Shown here piece after piece: positions 1 through 7,984 of a DNA stretch of 64,000 nucleotides. A program made the position numbers and the translations under genes. Each line of letters opens with the position of its first letter. Position 1 is the stretch's first letter. Source of the stretch: Lactobacillus paragasseri (GTDB lineage: Bacteria > Bacillota > Bacilli > Lactobacillales > Lactobacillaceae); NCBI RefSeq assembly GCF_003584685.1, contig NZ_AP018549.1, positions 806,001 to 870,000 on the forward strand. Reading direction: 5' to 3'. The notes under the pieces are model-generated. The model was not told the origin of the DNA. It saw only the letters and a program-made list of their open reading frames with translations, and did no database searches.

Positions 1-909
1 CCAGATACATTAACAGAAATTAATTTGGTTGGTCCCTTTGGAACTGGAAATCCTGAGCCTGTATTTAGTATTAGCGAACCGCACATCAAGAGCCTATTTA
101 AGATGGGAAAAGATAAGAATCATGTTAAGTTTACTGCAGAAAAAAATAATGGCAAGCTAACAATTGTTGGCTTTAATAAAGGATTTTTGAATCAGAACTT
201 GCTTCCTTTTATCAAAGAATTATATGTAACTTTAGCGCTCAATAGCTGGAAGAATGTTTCGTCTGTTCAAGGAATGCTAGCTGGTATTGAATATGGAGCA
301 CCCAAACTAGCTGTTTTTGATCAAGTGATAGACATGAGGCAAGAAGATTATGTGATGGGATTTGCGGATAAGTATTTGATTTTTGATAAAAATACTATTT
401 CTTGGGCTAGAAATGGTTTAGGAATTCCAGAAGAAAAGATTAGTCTTGCTAGAGATTATCATGGAAATTCTGAGGTTGTAGCTTTATTAGATACTCCGCG
501 TAATCAGGTTGAATTAAATACCGCTTTAGAAAATAAATATCATCAGCTCTATCTGCGTTTTTTATTTGATAGATTGCCAATTACTAATTTGCCTAGTAGG
601 GATGCTTTTGGCAAAACATTGAAATATATTTATGCTCACCCCAATCTAACTGTTGAAGATTATCAGGTAGTATCTGTTTATCTCGGCTTAGATTATCAAG
701 CTGTTTTGTTTATTTTAAGAGTGTTCTTTGAATTACGCTTTGTTTCATTTATTGATGGAAAAATTATTGGCAATAAACGTCCTGAAAGTAAAAAACTAAC
801 TGCTTCAAAGTATTTTACCAGTGTAGCATCACAGATTAAATTTAAAAATCAGCTAAAGACAATACCTAGTGATCAACTAATTAGTTATGTTAAGCAATAT
901 TTAAAGTGA
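1..909 (+). CDS. recJ: Single-stranded-DNA-specific exonuclease RecJ, C-terminal part
   Basis: The frame is open from base 1, so the gene begins upstream of the window and about 300 C-terminal residues are visible. RecJ is a 5'-3' exonuclease on single-stranded DNA used in recombination and mismatch repair. The motif GPFGTGNPEPVF just after the window start is the conserved RecJ segment following the DHHA1 domain, and it is followed by an OB-fold-like region. The last ~200 residues form the extra C-terminal domain found in Firmicutes RecJ. The catalytic DHH domain lies outside the window. The next gene is apt, as is common in lactobacilli and bacilli. The TTG at 25 is an internal codon, not a start. 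Confidence 0.93.
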   Translation, partial: PDTLTEINLVGPFGTGNPEPVFSISEPHIKSLFKMGKDKNHVKFTAEKNNGKLTIVGFNKGFLNQNLLPFIKELYVTLALNSWKNVSSVQGMLAGIEYGAPKLAVFDQVIDMRQEDYVMGFADKYLIFDKNTISWARNGLGIPEEKISLARDYHGNSEVVALLDTPRNQVELNTALENKYHQLYLRFLFDRLPITNLPSRDAFGKTLKYIYAHPNLTVEDYQVVSVYLGLDYQAVLFILRVFFELRFVSFIDGKIIGNKRPESKKLTASKYFTSVASQIKFKNQLKTIPSDQLISYVKQYLK

Positions 910-1043
910 TCATTACTAGTTATAAATTAATAAAAAGTTCGGTATAAAACTGATTTTAATCTAAAAATTTGGTAAAATATACAGGTCAAAGGCCGTTAGG
1001 TCTGATTTTTCAATGAAAGTCTAAAATGGAGGTTTCTCTTTAA

Positions 1044-1571
1044 ATGGCAATTGATTTTAAAGAACACATTGCAAGTGTAAAAGATTTCCCAAATAAGGGA
1101 ATTATCTTTCGCGATATTACCCCAATTTTGCAAGATGGGAAGCTATATCGAGCTGCTACTCATGAATTAGCTGAATACGCTAAGAGTCGTGGAGCAGAAG
1201 TAATTGTTGGTCCTGAAGCTCGTGGATTTATTGTCGGCTGTCCTGTTGCAACAGAATTAGGAATTGGTTTTGTACCGGCTCGTAAGCCTCATAAGTTGCC
1301 ACGCGAAGTAGAAAGTGCTTCTTATGATTTAGAATACGGTTCAAATGTCTTAGAAATGCATAAAGATGCAATTAAGCCAGGGCAAAAAGTTGTTATTTGC
1401 GATGATTTGATGGCTACCGCAGGCACCTTGCACGCAACTAAGGAATTAATTGAAAACTTGGGCGGAGAAGTAGTTGGTGCAGCATTTTATATTGAATTAA
1501 CTGACTTGAAGGGAAGAGAACAATTCCCTGATTTAGATATTTATTCTCTTGTTAAGTACCACGGTGCATAA
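1044..1571 (+). CDS. apt: Adenine phosphoribosyltransferase
   Basis: It converts adenine and PRPP to AMP and pyrophosphate, the cytosolic adenine salvage step. The 175-residue length is normal for bacterial APRT. The PRPP-binding loop [13 protein letters not shown] lies at about residues 117-129, and the upstream VGPEARGF segment near residue 55 is the typical substrate-binding element. A strong ribosome binding site (tggagg) stands before the ATG. The gene lies 134 nt downstream of recJ and is followed by its own hairpin terminator, so it can be expressed as a short unit. There is nothing unusual in the sequence. Confidence 0.97.
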   Translation: MAIDFKEHIASVKDFPNKGIIFRDITPILQDGKLYRAATHELAEYAKSRGAEVIVGPEARGFIVGCPVATELGIGFVPARKPHKLPREVESASYDLEYGSNVLEMHKDAIKPGQKVVICDDLMATAGTLHATKELIENLGGEVVGAAFYIELTDLKGREQFPDLDIYSLVKYHGA

Positions 1572-1582
1572 GAGTTATTAAG

Positions 1583-1608
1583 AAGGCCGAATTAAGGCCT
1601 TTTTTATT
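1583..1608 (+). terminator. Rho-independent terminator of apt
   Basis: A short GC-rich stem (aaggcc / ggcctt) with a small loop is followed by a run of T, 12 nt after the apt stop codon. Confidence 0.8.
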
Positions 1609-1628
1609 TTGCTCAATTTCAATCAGTT

Positions 1629-1657
1629 TTGTATTAATTTAATAAAAAGCGCATAAT
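1629..1657 (+). promoter_or_regulatory. Probable sigma-A promoter of the yjeM-like gene
   Basis: TTGTAT (1629-1634) and CATAAT (1652-1657) are separated by 17 nt, upstream of the permease gene and just after the apt terminator. This is called from consensus match only. Confidence 0.5.
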
Positions 1658-1697
1658 AGTTAATGTTTGTTTGAAAGAGGGAGTGTTTTAGTTTTTT

Positions 1698-3206
1698 ATG
1701 AAAAAAGACAAATCCGTCAAAATTGGATTAAAAAGTCTAGTTTTGATGATCTTTTCAGCCATTTTTGGCTTTAGCAATTCATTAACTGCCTATTATCAAA
1801 TGGGGTATGCAAGTATTGTTTGGTACATTATAACCGCAATTTTATTCTTTTTGCCTTCTGCATTAATTTTTGCAGAATATGGAGCTGCTTTTAAGGGAGT
1901 TAAAGGTGGAATTTTTTCTTGGCTTAAAGGATCAGTTAGTGAAAAAACTGCATTTATTGGTACTTTTATTTGGCTAGCTGCTTGGGTTGTTTGGCTGGTG
2001 TCGTCGACTCAATTTTTCTTGGTGTCAGTGTCGACTGCAATTTCAGGTCATGATACAACGCAAAGTTGGCATTTTTTAAGTTTGTCATCAACACAATTAT
2101 TGGGAATTTTAGAAGTAATATTTTTAGTAGTAGTGACTTTTTTTGCAGCTAAAGGTGTCGATAAAATTGCTGCTGTAAGTAATGTTGGTGGCTTTTTTAC
2201 TTTAGCTATTACCATTGGCTTTACTTTAGTATCTATTTTAGTTTTCTTTTTGAATCATGGACATTTAGCAGAACCGTTGACTACGCAATCACTAGTTCAT
2301 TCACCTAATCCAGCTTTTCAATCTCCAATTGCTGTGGTGTCATTCATTGTTTATGCATTATTTGCTTATGGTGGTTTAGAGACATCAGCAGGAGTAATTG
2401 ATTCTGTTGATAAACCTGAAAAGACTTTTCCTAAAGCTTTGATCACAGCTATGATCTGGATGACAGCTTTATATGTCTTAAACATTTTAATGTGTGGAGT
2501 TGCTGCAAATTGGAGTAGCGAATTAAGTGGCAAAAATGTTGATTTGGCCAATGTGGAATATGTTTTGATTAACAATTTGGGGGTTGAAACAGGAAAGGCT
2601 TTCGGACTTTCTCATTCGGCTTCATTGACACTTGGTGCAACATTTTCTCGGTTTGCTGGGTTAGCTGATGTATTGGCTGGAATTTCAGCAGCATTTTTAA
2701 TGGTTTATTCACCTGTTAAGTCTTTTATTGAAGGCTGTGACCCTAAACTTCTACCTAAAAACTTGGTTAAATTGAATAAACATGGCATGCCAGAACGTTC
2801 AATGTGGGTTCAGGCAGTGATTGTTAGTGTTATTATCTTATTTATCTCTTTTGGTGGTAATGCAGCGGGTCAGTTTTATACTATTTTGATGGATATGATG
2901 AATGTTTCATCGTCAGCTCCTTACTTATTTTTGATTGGAGCTTATCCTTTCTTTAAGATGAAGCAGGGAATTGATCGTCCATTTGTATTTATTGAGGGAA
3001 AAAAGCGTGTCTGGACAGTAACACTTGTGGTTTGGCTTGTGGTTGCAATTGATATTATCTTTACTTGTGTTGAGCCGCTCTTTACTGGAGATTATGCAAC
3101 ATCCTTCTGGACTGCTATTGGACCAGTAGCCTTTGGAATTATTGCTTGGATATATTATTCGTATCAAGAAAGAAAAAGCGTTACTGTAGTTGATGAAGAA
3201 GAATAA
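1698..3206 (+). CDS. yjeM: YjeM-like amino acid permease (APC superfamily, glutamate/GABA antiporter family)
   Basis: This is an integral membrane protein of 502 residues with about 12 hydrophobic segments, consistent with amino acid import or exchange. The N-terminus (GLKSLVLMIFSAIFGFSNS) and the GGIFSWLKGSVSEK segment near residues 72-86 match the YjeM branch of APC transporters as I remember it; the substrate is not known from sequence. The ATG is chosen because it begins the conserved N-terminus, but the purine-rich site agaggggag-like at about 1676-1683 is 14 nt upstream, longer than usual, so initiation may be weak. The gene is monocistronic between a promoter and a bidirectional terminator. 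Confidence 0.85.
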   Translation: MKKDKSVKIGLKSLVLMIFSAIFGFSNSLTAYYQMGYASIVWYIITAILFFLPSALIFAEYGAAFKGVKGGIFSWLKGSVSEKTAFIGTFIWLAAWVVWLVSSTQFFLVSVSTAISGHDTTQSWHFLSLSSTQLLGILEVIFLVVVTFFAAKGVDKIAAVSNVGGFFTLAITIGFTLVSILVFFLNHGHLAEPLTTQSLVHSPNPAFQSPIAVVSFIVYALFAYGGLETSAGVIDSVDKPEKTFPKALITAMIWMTALYVLNILMCGVAANWSSELSGKNVDLANVEYVLINNLGVETGKAFGLSHSASLTLGATFSRFAGLADVLAGISAAFLMVYSPVKSFIEGCDPKLLPKNLVKLNKHGMPERSMWVQAVIVSVIILFISFGGNAAGQFYTILMDMMNVSSSAPYLFLIGAYPFFKMKQGIDRPFVFIEGKKRVWTVTLVVWLVVAIDIIFTCVEPLFTGDYATSFWTAIGPVAFGIIAWIYYSYQERKSVTVVDEEE

Positions 3207-3210
3207 CGAA

Positions 3211-3263
3211 AAAATAAAAGAAGCTTCTATAGTTTAGAAAACTAGGAGGCTTCTTTTATTTTT
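3211..3263. terminator. Bidirectional terminator between the permease and cls
   Basis: A long inverted repeat (aaaataaaagaagc... / ...gcttcttttattttt) has A-rich and T-rich flanks, so it can end both converging transcripts. Confidence 0.85.
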
Positions 3264-3270
3264 ACCAGTT

Positions 3271-4758
3271 TTATAAAATAGGTGATAGCAATCTTGAGAA
3301 ATACTGTTTGAATTTGCGCCAGTGAGATTGATCATTAAAGTATTTTTTAGTTAATAATGTTGATTCTTTTAGATCTTTTTCAAATATTCCTTTTAATTCA
3401 GTTGTAAGAGCAGGATTGTATGTAAAAGCATTTACCTCAAAATTAAGCTGGTAACTCCGAAAATCTTGATTAGCCGAGCCAACTGAAGCAATATTAGAAC
3501 CACTTACAATGGTTTTAGCATGTATAAAACCATTATCATACTTATAAACTTTTACGCCGTTATTAACCAGGTACTTGGCGTAATATTCAGTTGCTCGATA
3601 AACGAAGGGATGATCTGGCATAGATGGAATCATAATTCGAACGTCTACGCCACTTTTTGCAGCAATAATTAAGGCTTCTAAGATTGAGTCACCTGGAATT
3701 AAATATGGCGTTTGAATGTAGACGTAGTTTTGGGCTTGCGCAATTATTTCTTCATAGGCACGACGAATACCAAAATTACTGTTATCAGGACCTGAAGAAA
3801 CAATTTGCATTGGAACTAAGTTCTTAGCTTGAACAACATTTAATCTGAAGTTTTCAATTAAATTATCAACACTATATGTAGAAAGATGAGATTTACGACA
3901 ACTTGTATTCCAATCCATTGCAAAACGAATTTCCATCAGGAGGGCTGCCTGTCCTGTAACTCGCAAATGCGTATCGCGCCAATGACCGAATTTTTTGCTT
4001 CGATCAACATACTGATCCCCAATATTAAAACCACCAATATAACCAATTTGATTATCGATGATAACTAGTTTTCGGTGTAAATGATAATTAGCACGCGGGG
4101 TAGTAAAGAAACGATTACCAGCTGTTGAAATAAATGGTTGGGCTTTTCCACCTAGTTGTCGAAGCTTATTGAAAAAGGAGGGCTTTGTACCGCGGGAACC
4201 ACTAGCATCGTAAAGAACTCGAACTTTAACACCGCGATTAGCAGCTTTTTCTAATGCTTTTAGAACTTGGTTACCTAATTGATCATCATAAAAAGTATAG
4301 AATTCAATATTGATGCTACTTTTTGCTTGTTCGATATTTTTAATGAGATTTTGAAATAAAACTTTTCCATCAATAAAAGTTTCTACCTCATTGTTAAAGG
4401 TAAGGAGAGCATCGTCATTGTTTAAATTTAATTCAACCAGTCTTCGTGCCCGGGGATTTTGATCTTTATTAGGTAATAGATCATGTAACTTTAATAATTT
4501 ATTTTGCTCATTTAAAAACTGGTCTCGGAATTTTTGCTGTTCAGCTTTAATTGAAAAAATATCATCATGAGATAGTTGGCGACCAGTAAATAAATATAGA
4601 ATGAAACCAACATATGGTAAGATCGATAGAATTAAAAGCCAAGCCCAGGTTGAGGCAATATCACGATGGCTGCGAAAAACTGTCCAGATAGCTAAGCCAA
4701 CATTAATTAACCAAAGTATTTCAATAATGCGTCTAATGATATCCCAGGTTAAAATCAT
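3271..4758 (-). CDS. cls: Cardiolipin synthase (phospholipase D family)
   Basis: It joins two phosphatidylglycerol molecules to make cardiolipin at the membrane. The protein has two N-terminal membrane segments (about residues 5-27 and 37-57) and two PLD domains. The first HKD motif is intact (H228, K230, D235; HRKLVIID). The second reads HAKTIVSG, with G420 where the family usually has aspartate; the following SxGSANQDFRS is conserved. I chose the ATG at 4758 because GGAGGG lies 6 nt before it and it gives 495 residues, the usual length; the frame is open 26 codons further upstream without a good binding site. The gene stands alone on the minus strand. Family assignment is certain; activity depends on the odd second motif. 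Confidence 0.92.
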   Translation of the reverse strand: MILTWDIIRRIIEILWLINVGLAIWTVFRSHRDIASTWAWLLILSILPYVGFILYLFTGRQLSHDDIFSIKAEQQKFRDQFLNEQNKLLKLHDLLPNKDQNPRARRLVELNLNNDDALLTFNNEVETFIDGKVLFQNLIKNIEQAKSSINIEFYTFYDDQLGNQVLKALEKAANRGVKVRVLYDASGSRGTKPSFFNKLRQLGGKAQPFISTAGNRFFTTPRANYHLHRKLVIIDNQIGYIGGFNIGDQYVDRSKKFGHWRDTHLRVTGQAALLMEIRFAMDWNTSCRKSHLSTYSVDNLIENFRLNVVQAKNLVPMQIVSSGPDNSNFGIRRAYEEIIAQAQNYVYIQTPYLIPGDSILEALIIAAKSGVDVRIMIPSMPDHPFVYRATEYYAKYLVNNGVKVYKYDNGFIHAKTIVSGSNIASVGSANQDFRSYQLNFEVNAFTYNPALTTELKGIFEKDLKESTLLTKKYFNDQSHWRKFKQYFSRLLSPIL

Positions 4759-4893
4759 TAAAATCCCTCCAATTGTATAGATAATTAATTCTACCATATC
4801 TCGAAATATACAAAATATAGTATTTGTATTTACCAAAGCACTAAATCTATGATAATTTAAGTTATAACGTGCGCAATAGAAAGAAGAAAGACA

Positions 4894-5850
4894 ATGGCAA
4901 CTTTAGAGCAACCATACTTGGATTTATTAAATAAAATTATGACTGAGGGTCATGATAAGGAAGATAGAACTGGAACGGGGACAAGAAGTTTATTTGGAGC
5001 TCAAATGCGGTTTGATTTAAGTGATGGTTTTCCTATTTTAACTACTAAAAGAGTTTCTTTTGGTCTTATTAAAAGTGAATTATTGTGGTTTTTAAGAGGA
5101 GACACTAATATTCGATTTTTGTTAGAGCATAATAATCATATTTGGGATGAATGGGCATTTAAGAATTGGGTTGAAAGTGATGAATATCATGGCCCTGATA
5201 TGACTAATTTTGGGCTCAGAAGTCAAAAGGATGCCAAATTTAAGAAAGTTTATCAAGAAGAAATGAAGAGGTTTGGCGAACGAATCTTAGCTGATCAAGA
5301 CTTCGCAGCCAAATTTGGTAATCTTGGAGATGTTTATGGCGCTCAATGGCGTCACTGGCAAAAGCGAGAGGGAGGTTTTATTGATCAAATTCAAAATGTG
5401 ATTGATCAAATTAAAAAGACGCCATACTCAAGAAGATTAATTGTTAGTGCTTGGAATCCAGAAGATGTCCCAAATTCAGCGCTGCCACCTTGTCATGTTT
5501 TATTTCAATTTTATGTTAATGATGGTCGTTTAAGTGTTCAGCTTTATCAGAGATCTGGAGATATGTTTTTAGGAGTTCCTTTTAATATTGCTAGCTATTC
5601 TTTACTAGTTAATTTAATAGCTCAAGAAACTGGTCTTAAACCTGGTGAATTTATTCATACTTTAGGGGATGCACATATTTATCGGAACCATTTTGATCAA
5701 GTAAAGGAATTATTAACTAGAAAACCTTATGATTCACCAAAGCTTTGGTTAAATCCTGATAAGAAAAAGATTGAAGATTTTGAAATGTCAGATATCAAAC
5801 TTGTTAATTATAAGCATCATGGTACTATTAAAGCACCTGTCGCTGTTTAG
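4894..5850 (+). CDS. thyA: Thymidylate synthase
   Basis: It methylates dUMP to dTMP using methylene-tetrahydrofolate, which is oxidised to dihydrofolate. The protein has 318 residues and carries the ~50-residue insertion (about residues 90-140) known from L. casei ThyA, absent from the shorter E. coli enzyme. The catalytic cysteine is C200 in the [10 protein letters not shown] motif; the dUMP-binding [14 protein letters not shown] segment and the [10 protein letters not shown] loop near the N-terminus are intact. It is followed after 29 nt by dihydrofolate reductase, which regenerates the folate cofactor, so the two are almost certainly co-transcribed. Confidence 0.98.
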   Translation: MATLEQPYLDLLNKIMTEGHDKEDRTGTGTRSLFGAQMRFDLSDGFPILTTKRVSFGLIKSELLWFLRGDTNIRFLLEHNNHIWDEWAFKNWVESDEYHGPDMTNFGLRSQKDAKFKKVYQEEMKRFGERILADQDFAAKFGNLGDVYGAQWRHWQKREGGFIDQIQNVIDQIKKTPYSRRLIVSAWNPEDVPNSALPPCHVLFQFYVNDGRLSVQLYQRSGDMFLGVPFNIASYSLLVNLIAQETGLKPGEFIHTLGDAHIYRNHFDQVKELLTRKPYDSPKLWLNPDKKKIEDFEMSDIKLVNYKHHGTIKAPVAV

Positions 5851-5879
5851 TTTATACAATTTATAAGGGAGAGTTGAGA

Positions 5880-6389
5880 ATGATAAGATTTATATGGGCA
5901 GAGGATGAAGACGGACATATTGGTTATCAAGGCACCTTGCCCTGGCATTTGCCAGCTGATCTAAGGCATTTTAAGGATTTAACTTCTAATCATGTAATTG
6001 TTATGGGAAGACGGACCTTTGAAAGTTTCCCTGGATTATTACCTAAAAGACAGCATATTATTCTCTCGACTAGTCCAACTTTACAGCGTAAATACCAAGA
6101 TAATGTACACGTCCAAATTTTTTCTCAACTTGAAGAATTAAAGAACTGGATAAAGCATCATAGCAACCAAACAATTGATATTATTGGCGGAAGAAGAGTC
6201 TTTGAAGAATTTATGGACGAGGTTGATATTTTAGAAAAGACTAAGATTCACCATGTTTTTAAGGGTGATACTCTGATGCCAGAGATAAATTATGGAGATT
6301 TTAAATCAGTTAATTCTGAAATTCATCAAGCAGATGAGAAAAATAAATTTGCATACGATTTTTTAGAATATAAAAGAATAGAAAAATGA
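5880..6389 (+). CDS. folA: Dihydrofolate reductase
   Basis: It reduces dihydrofolate to tetrahydrofolate with NADPH and is the target of trimethoprim. The protein has 169 residues. The active site PWHLPADLRHFK is present with W22 and D27; VMGRRTFESF and IIGGRRVFEEF are the NADPH-binding segments. An in-frame TTG exists at 5874, but the AAGGGAG site at 5865-5871 is 8 nt from the ATG at 5880 and only 2 nt from the TTG, so the ATG is the better start. It forms a thyA-folA operon closed by a terminator at about 6402-6446. Confidence 0.96.
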   Translation: MIRFIWAEDEDGHIGYQGTLPWHLPADLRHFKDLTSNHVIVMGRRTFESFPGLLPKRQHIILSTSPTLQRKYQDNVHVQIFSQLEELKNWIKHHSNQTIDIIGGRRVFEEFMDEVDILEKTKIHHVFKGDTLMPEINYGDFKSVNSEIHQADEKNKFAYDFLEYKRIEK

Positions 6390-6401
6390 TAAACTTTATA
6401 A

Positions 6402-6446
6402 AAAGCTAACAATCATTATTTAGTTGTAATAATTGTTAGCTTTTTT
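6402..6446 (+). terminator. Terminator of the thyA-folA operon
   Basis: The inverted repeat aaagctaacaat / attgttagcttttttt is followed by a T run, 12 nt after the folA stop. Confidence 0.85.
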
Positions 6447-6456
6447 GATACATTTA

Positions 6457-6468
6457 GTTACCGGTAAC
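6457..6468. promoter_or_regulatory. Perfect palindrome, likely operator of a LacI-family repressor
   Basis: GTTACCGGTAAC is a perfect 12-bp palindrome with a central CG pair, about 90 nt before the start of the broken sugar transporter. Operators of LacI-family sugar regulators usually have this form. No LacI gene lies in the window, so the regulator is unknown. Confidence 0.55.
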
Positions 6469-6482
6469 ACTTCATTTTCCGT

Positions 6483-6496
6483 TGAAAGCATTTTCA
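6483..6496. promoter_or_regulatory. cre-like site (CcpA) upstream of the sugar transporter
   Basis: TGAAAGCATTTTCA matches the catabolite response element consensus TGWAANCGNTNWCA with one mismatch (A for the central G). A second, weaker candidate (TGAAAGCGCTTGTG) lies at 6518-6531, just after the -10-like TATAAA at 6508-6513. Carbon catabolite control of a sugar transporter is expected. Confidence 0.5.
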
Positions 6497-6555
6497 GCCT
6501 CACTTAGTATAAAATATTGAAAGCGCTTGTGCGTTAAATAGCGAGGGAGAAAACT

Positions 6556-7898
6556 ATGAATGAAAATGATAAAGTAGCTGGTTTACCAGAACTTGCTAAA
6601 AGTGTGATTTGGATGATTAATTTTGGGTATTTAGGTATCCAAATTGCTTTTACACTTGAAACATCACAAATGAGTCGTATTTTTCAAACTTTGGGTGCGG
6701 ATCCTACGAAGTTAGGTTGGTTTTTCATTTTACCGCCTTTGGCTGGTTTAGTTGTTCAACCAGCCATTGGATCACTTTCTGATAAAACTTGGGCACCTAA
6801 GCTTGGCGGAAGAAGATTACCGTATTTATTAATTGGAATGATTTTTGCGGTAATTATGATGCTACTGCTACCAAATATCGGAAGTTTTGGTTTAGGTTAT
6901 GGATCGGTTGAAGCCTTGGTATTTGGTGCTATTGCAATTGCTATTTTAGATGTATCTGCAAATATGGCTATGCAACCCTTCAAAATGATGATTGGTGATA
7001 TGGTTAATGACGAACAAAAATCATATGCATATGGCATTCAAAGTATGCTTTCGAATTCTGGTGCAGTAATCGCAGCATTTTTCCATTTCTATTGACTATT
7101 CTTGGAGTTGCTAATACTGCTAAAAAGGGTGTAGTACCACAATCAGTTGTAATTTCTTTTTATGTAGGTGCCGTAATCCTTGTTATTACTAGCTTGTTAA
7201 CAGTAACAAAGGTGCATGAATATGATCCTAAAACTTATGCACGTTATCATGGTATTAATGAAGAAGATAATAAAAAAGATGGAAATTGGTTTGTCTTATT
7301 AAAAAAAGCACCGAAAGTCTTCTGGGAAGTTTCATTAGTCCAATTATTTTGCTGGTTCTCATTTCAATATTTATCAACTTATGCTACAGGTGCAATCGCA
7401 GCTAATGTATGGAAGGCATTTGACCCAGCCTCTGCTGGATATCAGCTTGCAGGCAACTGGTTTGGCGTTTTGACTGCTGTGCAATCAATTGCCGCAGTAA
7501 TTTGGTCATATATTTTGGCAAAAGTACCAAATAATCATCATAAGTTGGGGTATGGAATTAGTTTATTATTTGGAGCTGTGGGATATGGCTCGATCTTTTT
7601 TATTAAATCTCAAAATTTACTTATCTTGTCATTTATTTTAATTGGAATTTCTTGGGCAGCGATGAATACTTATCCTTTGACGCTGGTTTCAAATGCCTTA
7701 TCTGGCAAACATATGGGGACATACTTGGGTTTATTTAACTGTTCAATTTGTTTACCTCAAATTATTGCTTCATTGTTGAGTTTTATCTTATTCCCACTCT
7801 TAAAATGTTCAATGCCTGCAATGATGCTAACGGCAGGAATTTCCGGGATTTTAGCGGCAATTTCTGTTTTATTTATTAAGGAAACGTATCGAAATTAA
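6556..7898 (+). pseudogene. Frameshifted sugar transporter (MFS, SLC45/sucrose-transporter-like)
   Basis: Two adjacent frames together make one transporter of about 447 residues. The first frame (6556-7095) has 179 residues and carries the SLC45-type motif GLVVQPAIGSLSDKTW with a following GGRRLPYL. It ends after SNSGAVIAAF with a short out-of-frame tail. The second frame, open from before 7092 to 7898, continues with FPFLLTILGVA and the remaining membrane segments. The shift lies in the T run at 7078-7082: five T are present and six would restore the reading frame. The start ATG has a good binding site (gagggag), and operator and cre-like sites lie upstream. The second part has no credible start of its own. 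This could be a true inactivating mutation, a phase-variable homopolymer or a sequencing error. Confidence 0.85.
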
Positions 7899-7939
7899 TT
7901 TATTTAATAATGTTCATTAAAAATTCCATCTTAGCGAGC

Positions 7940-7982
7940 AAAAAGAAGCAGACTACTTTCAAAATAGTAGTCTGCTTCTTTT
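7940..7982. terminator. Bidirectional terminator after the sugar transporter and the P-type ATPase
   Basis: A 17-bp near-perfect stem (aagaagcagactact / agtagtctgcttctt) with A and T flanks lies between converging genes. Confidence 0.88.
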
Positions 7983-7984
7983 AA

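Noticed and set aside
3041..3167. Minus-strand frame inside the permease gene
   Set aside because: It is a shadow of the YjeM-like gene with no own start signal.
7070..7100. Programmed frameshift to make the full transporter
   Set aside because: No canonical slippery heptamer with a downstream stem or SD-like stimulator is visible, and MFS transporters are not known to use it. Mutation or error is simpler.
7092..7898. Second half of the sugar transporter as a separate gene starting at TTG 7092
   Set aside because: No ribosome binding site, and the protein would begin in the middle of a membrane transporter; the frame is open upstream of 7092 and joins perfectly to the first half after one added T.
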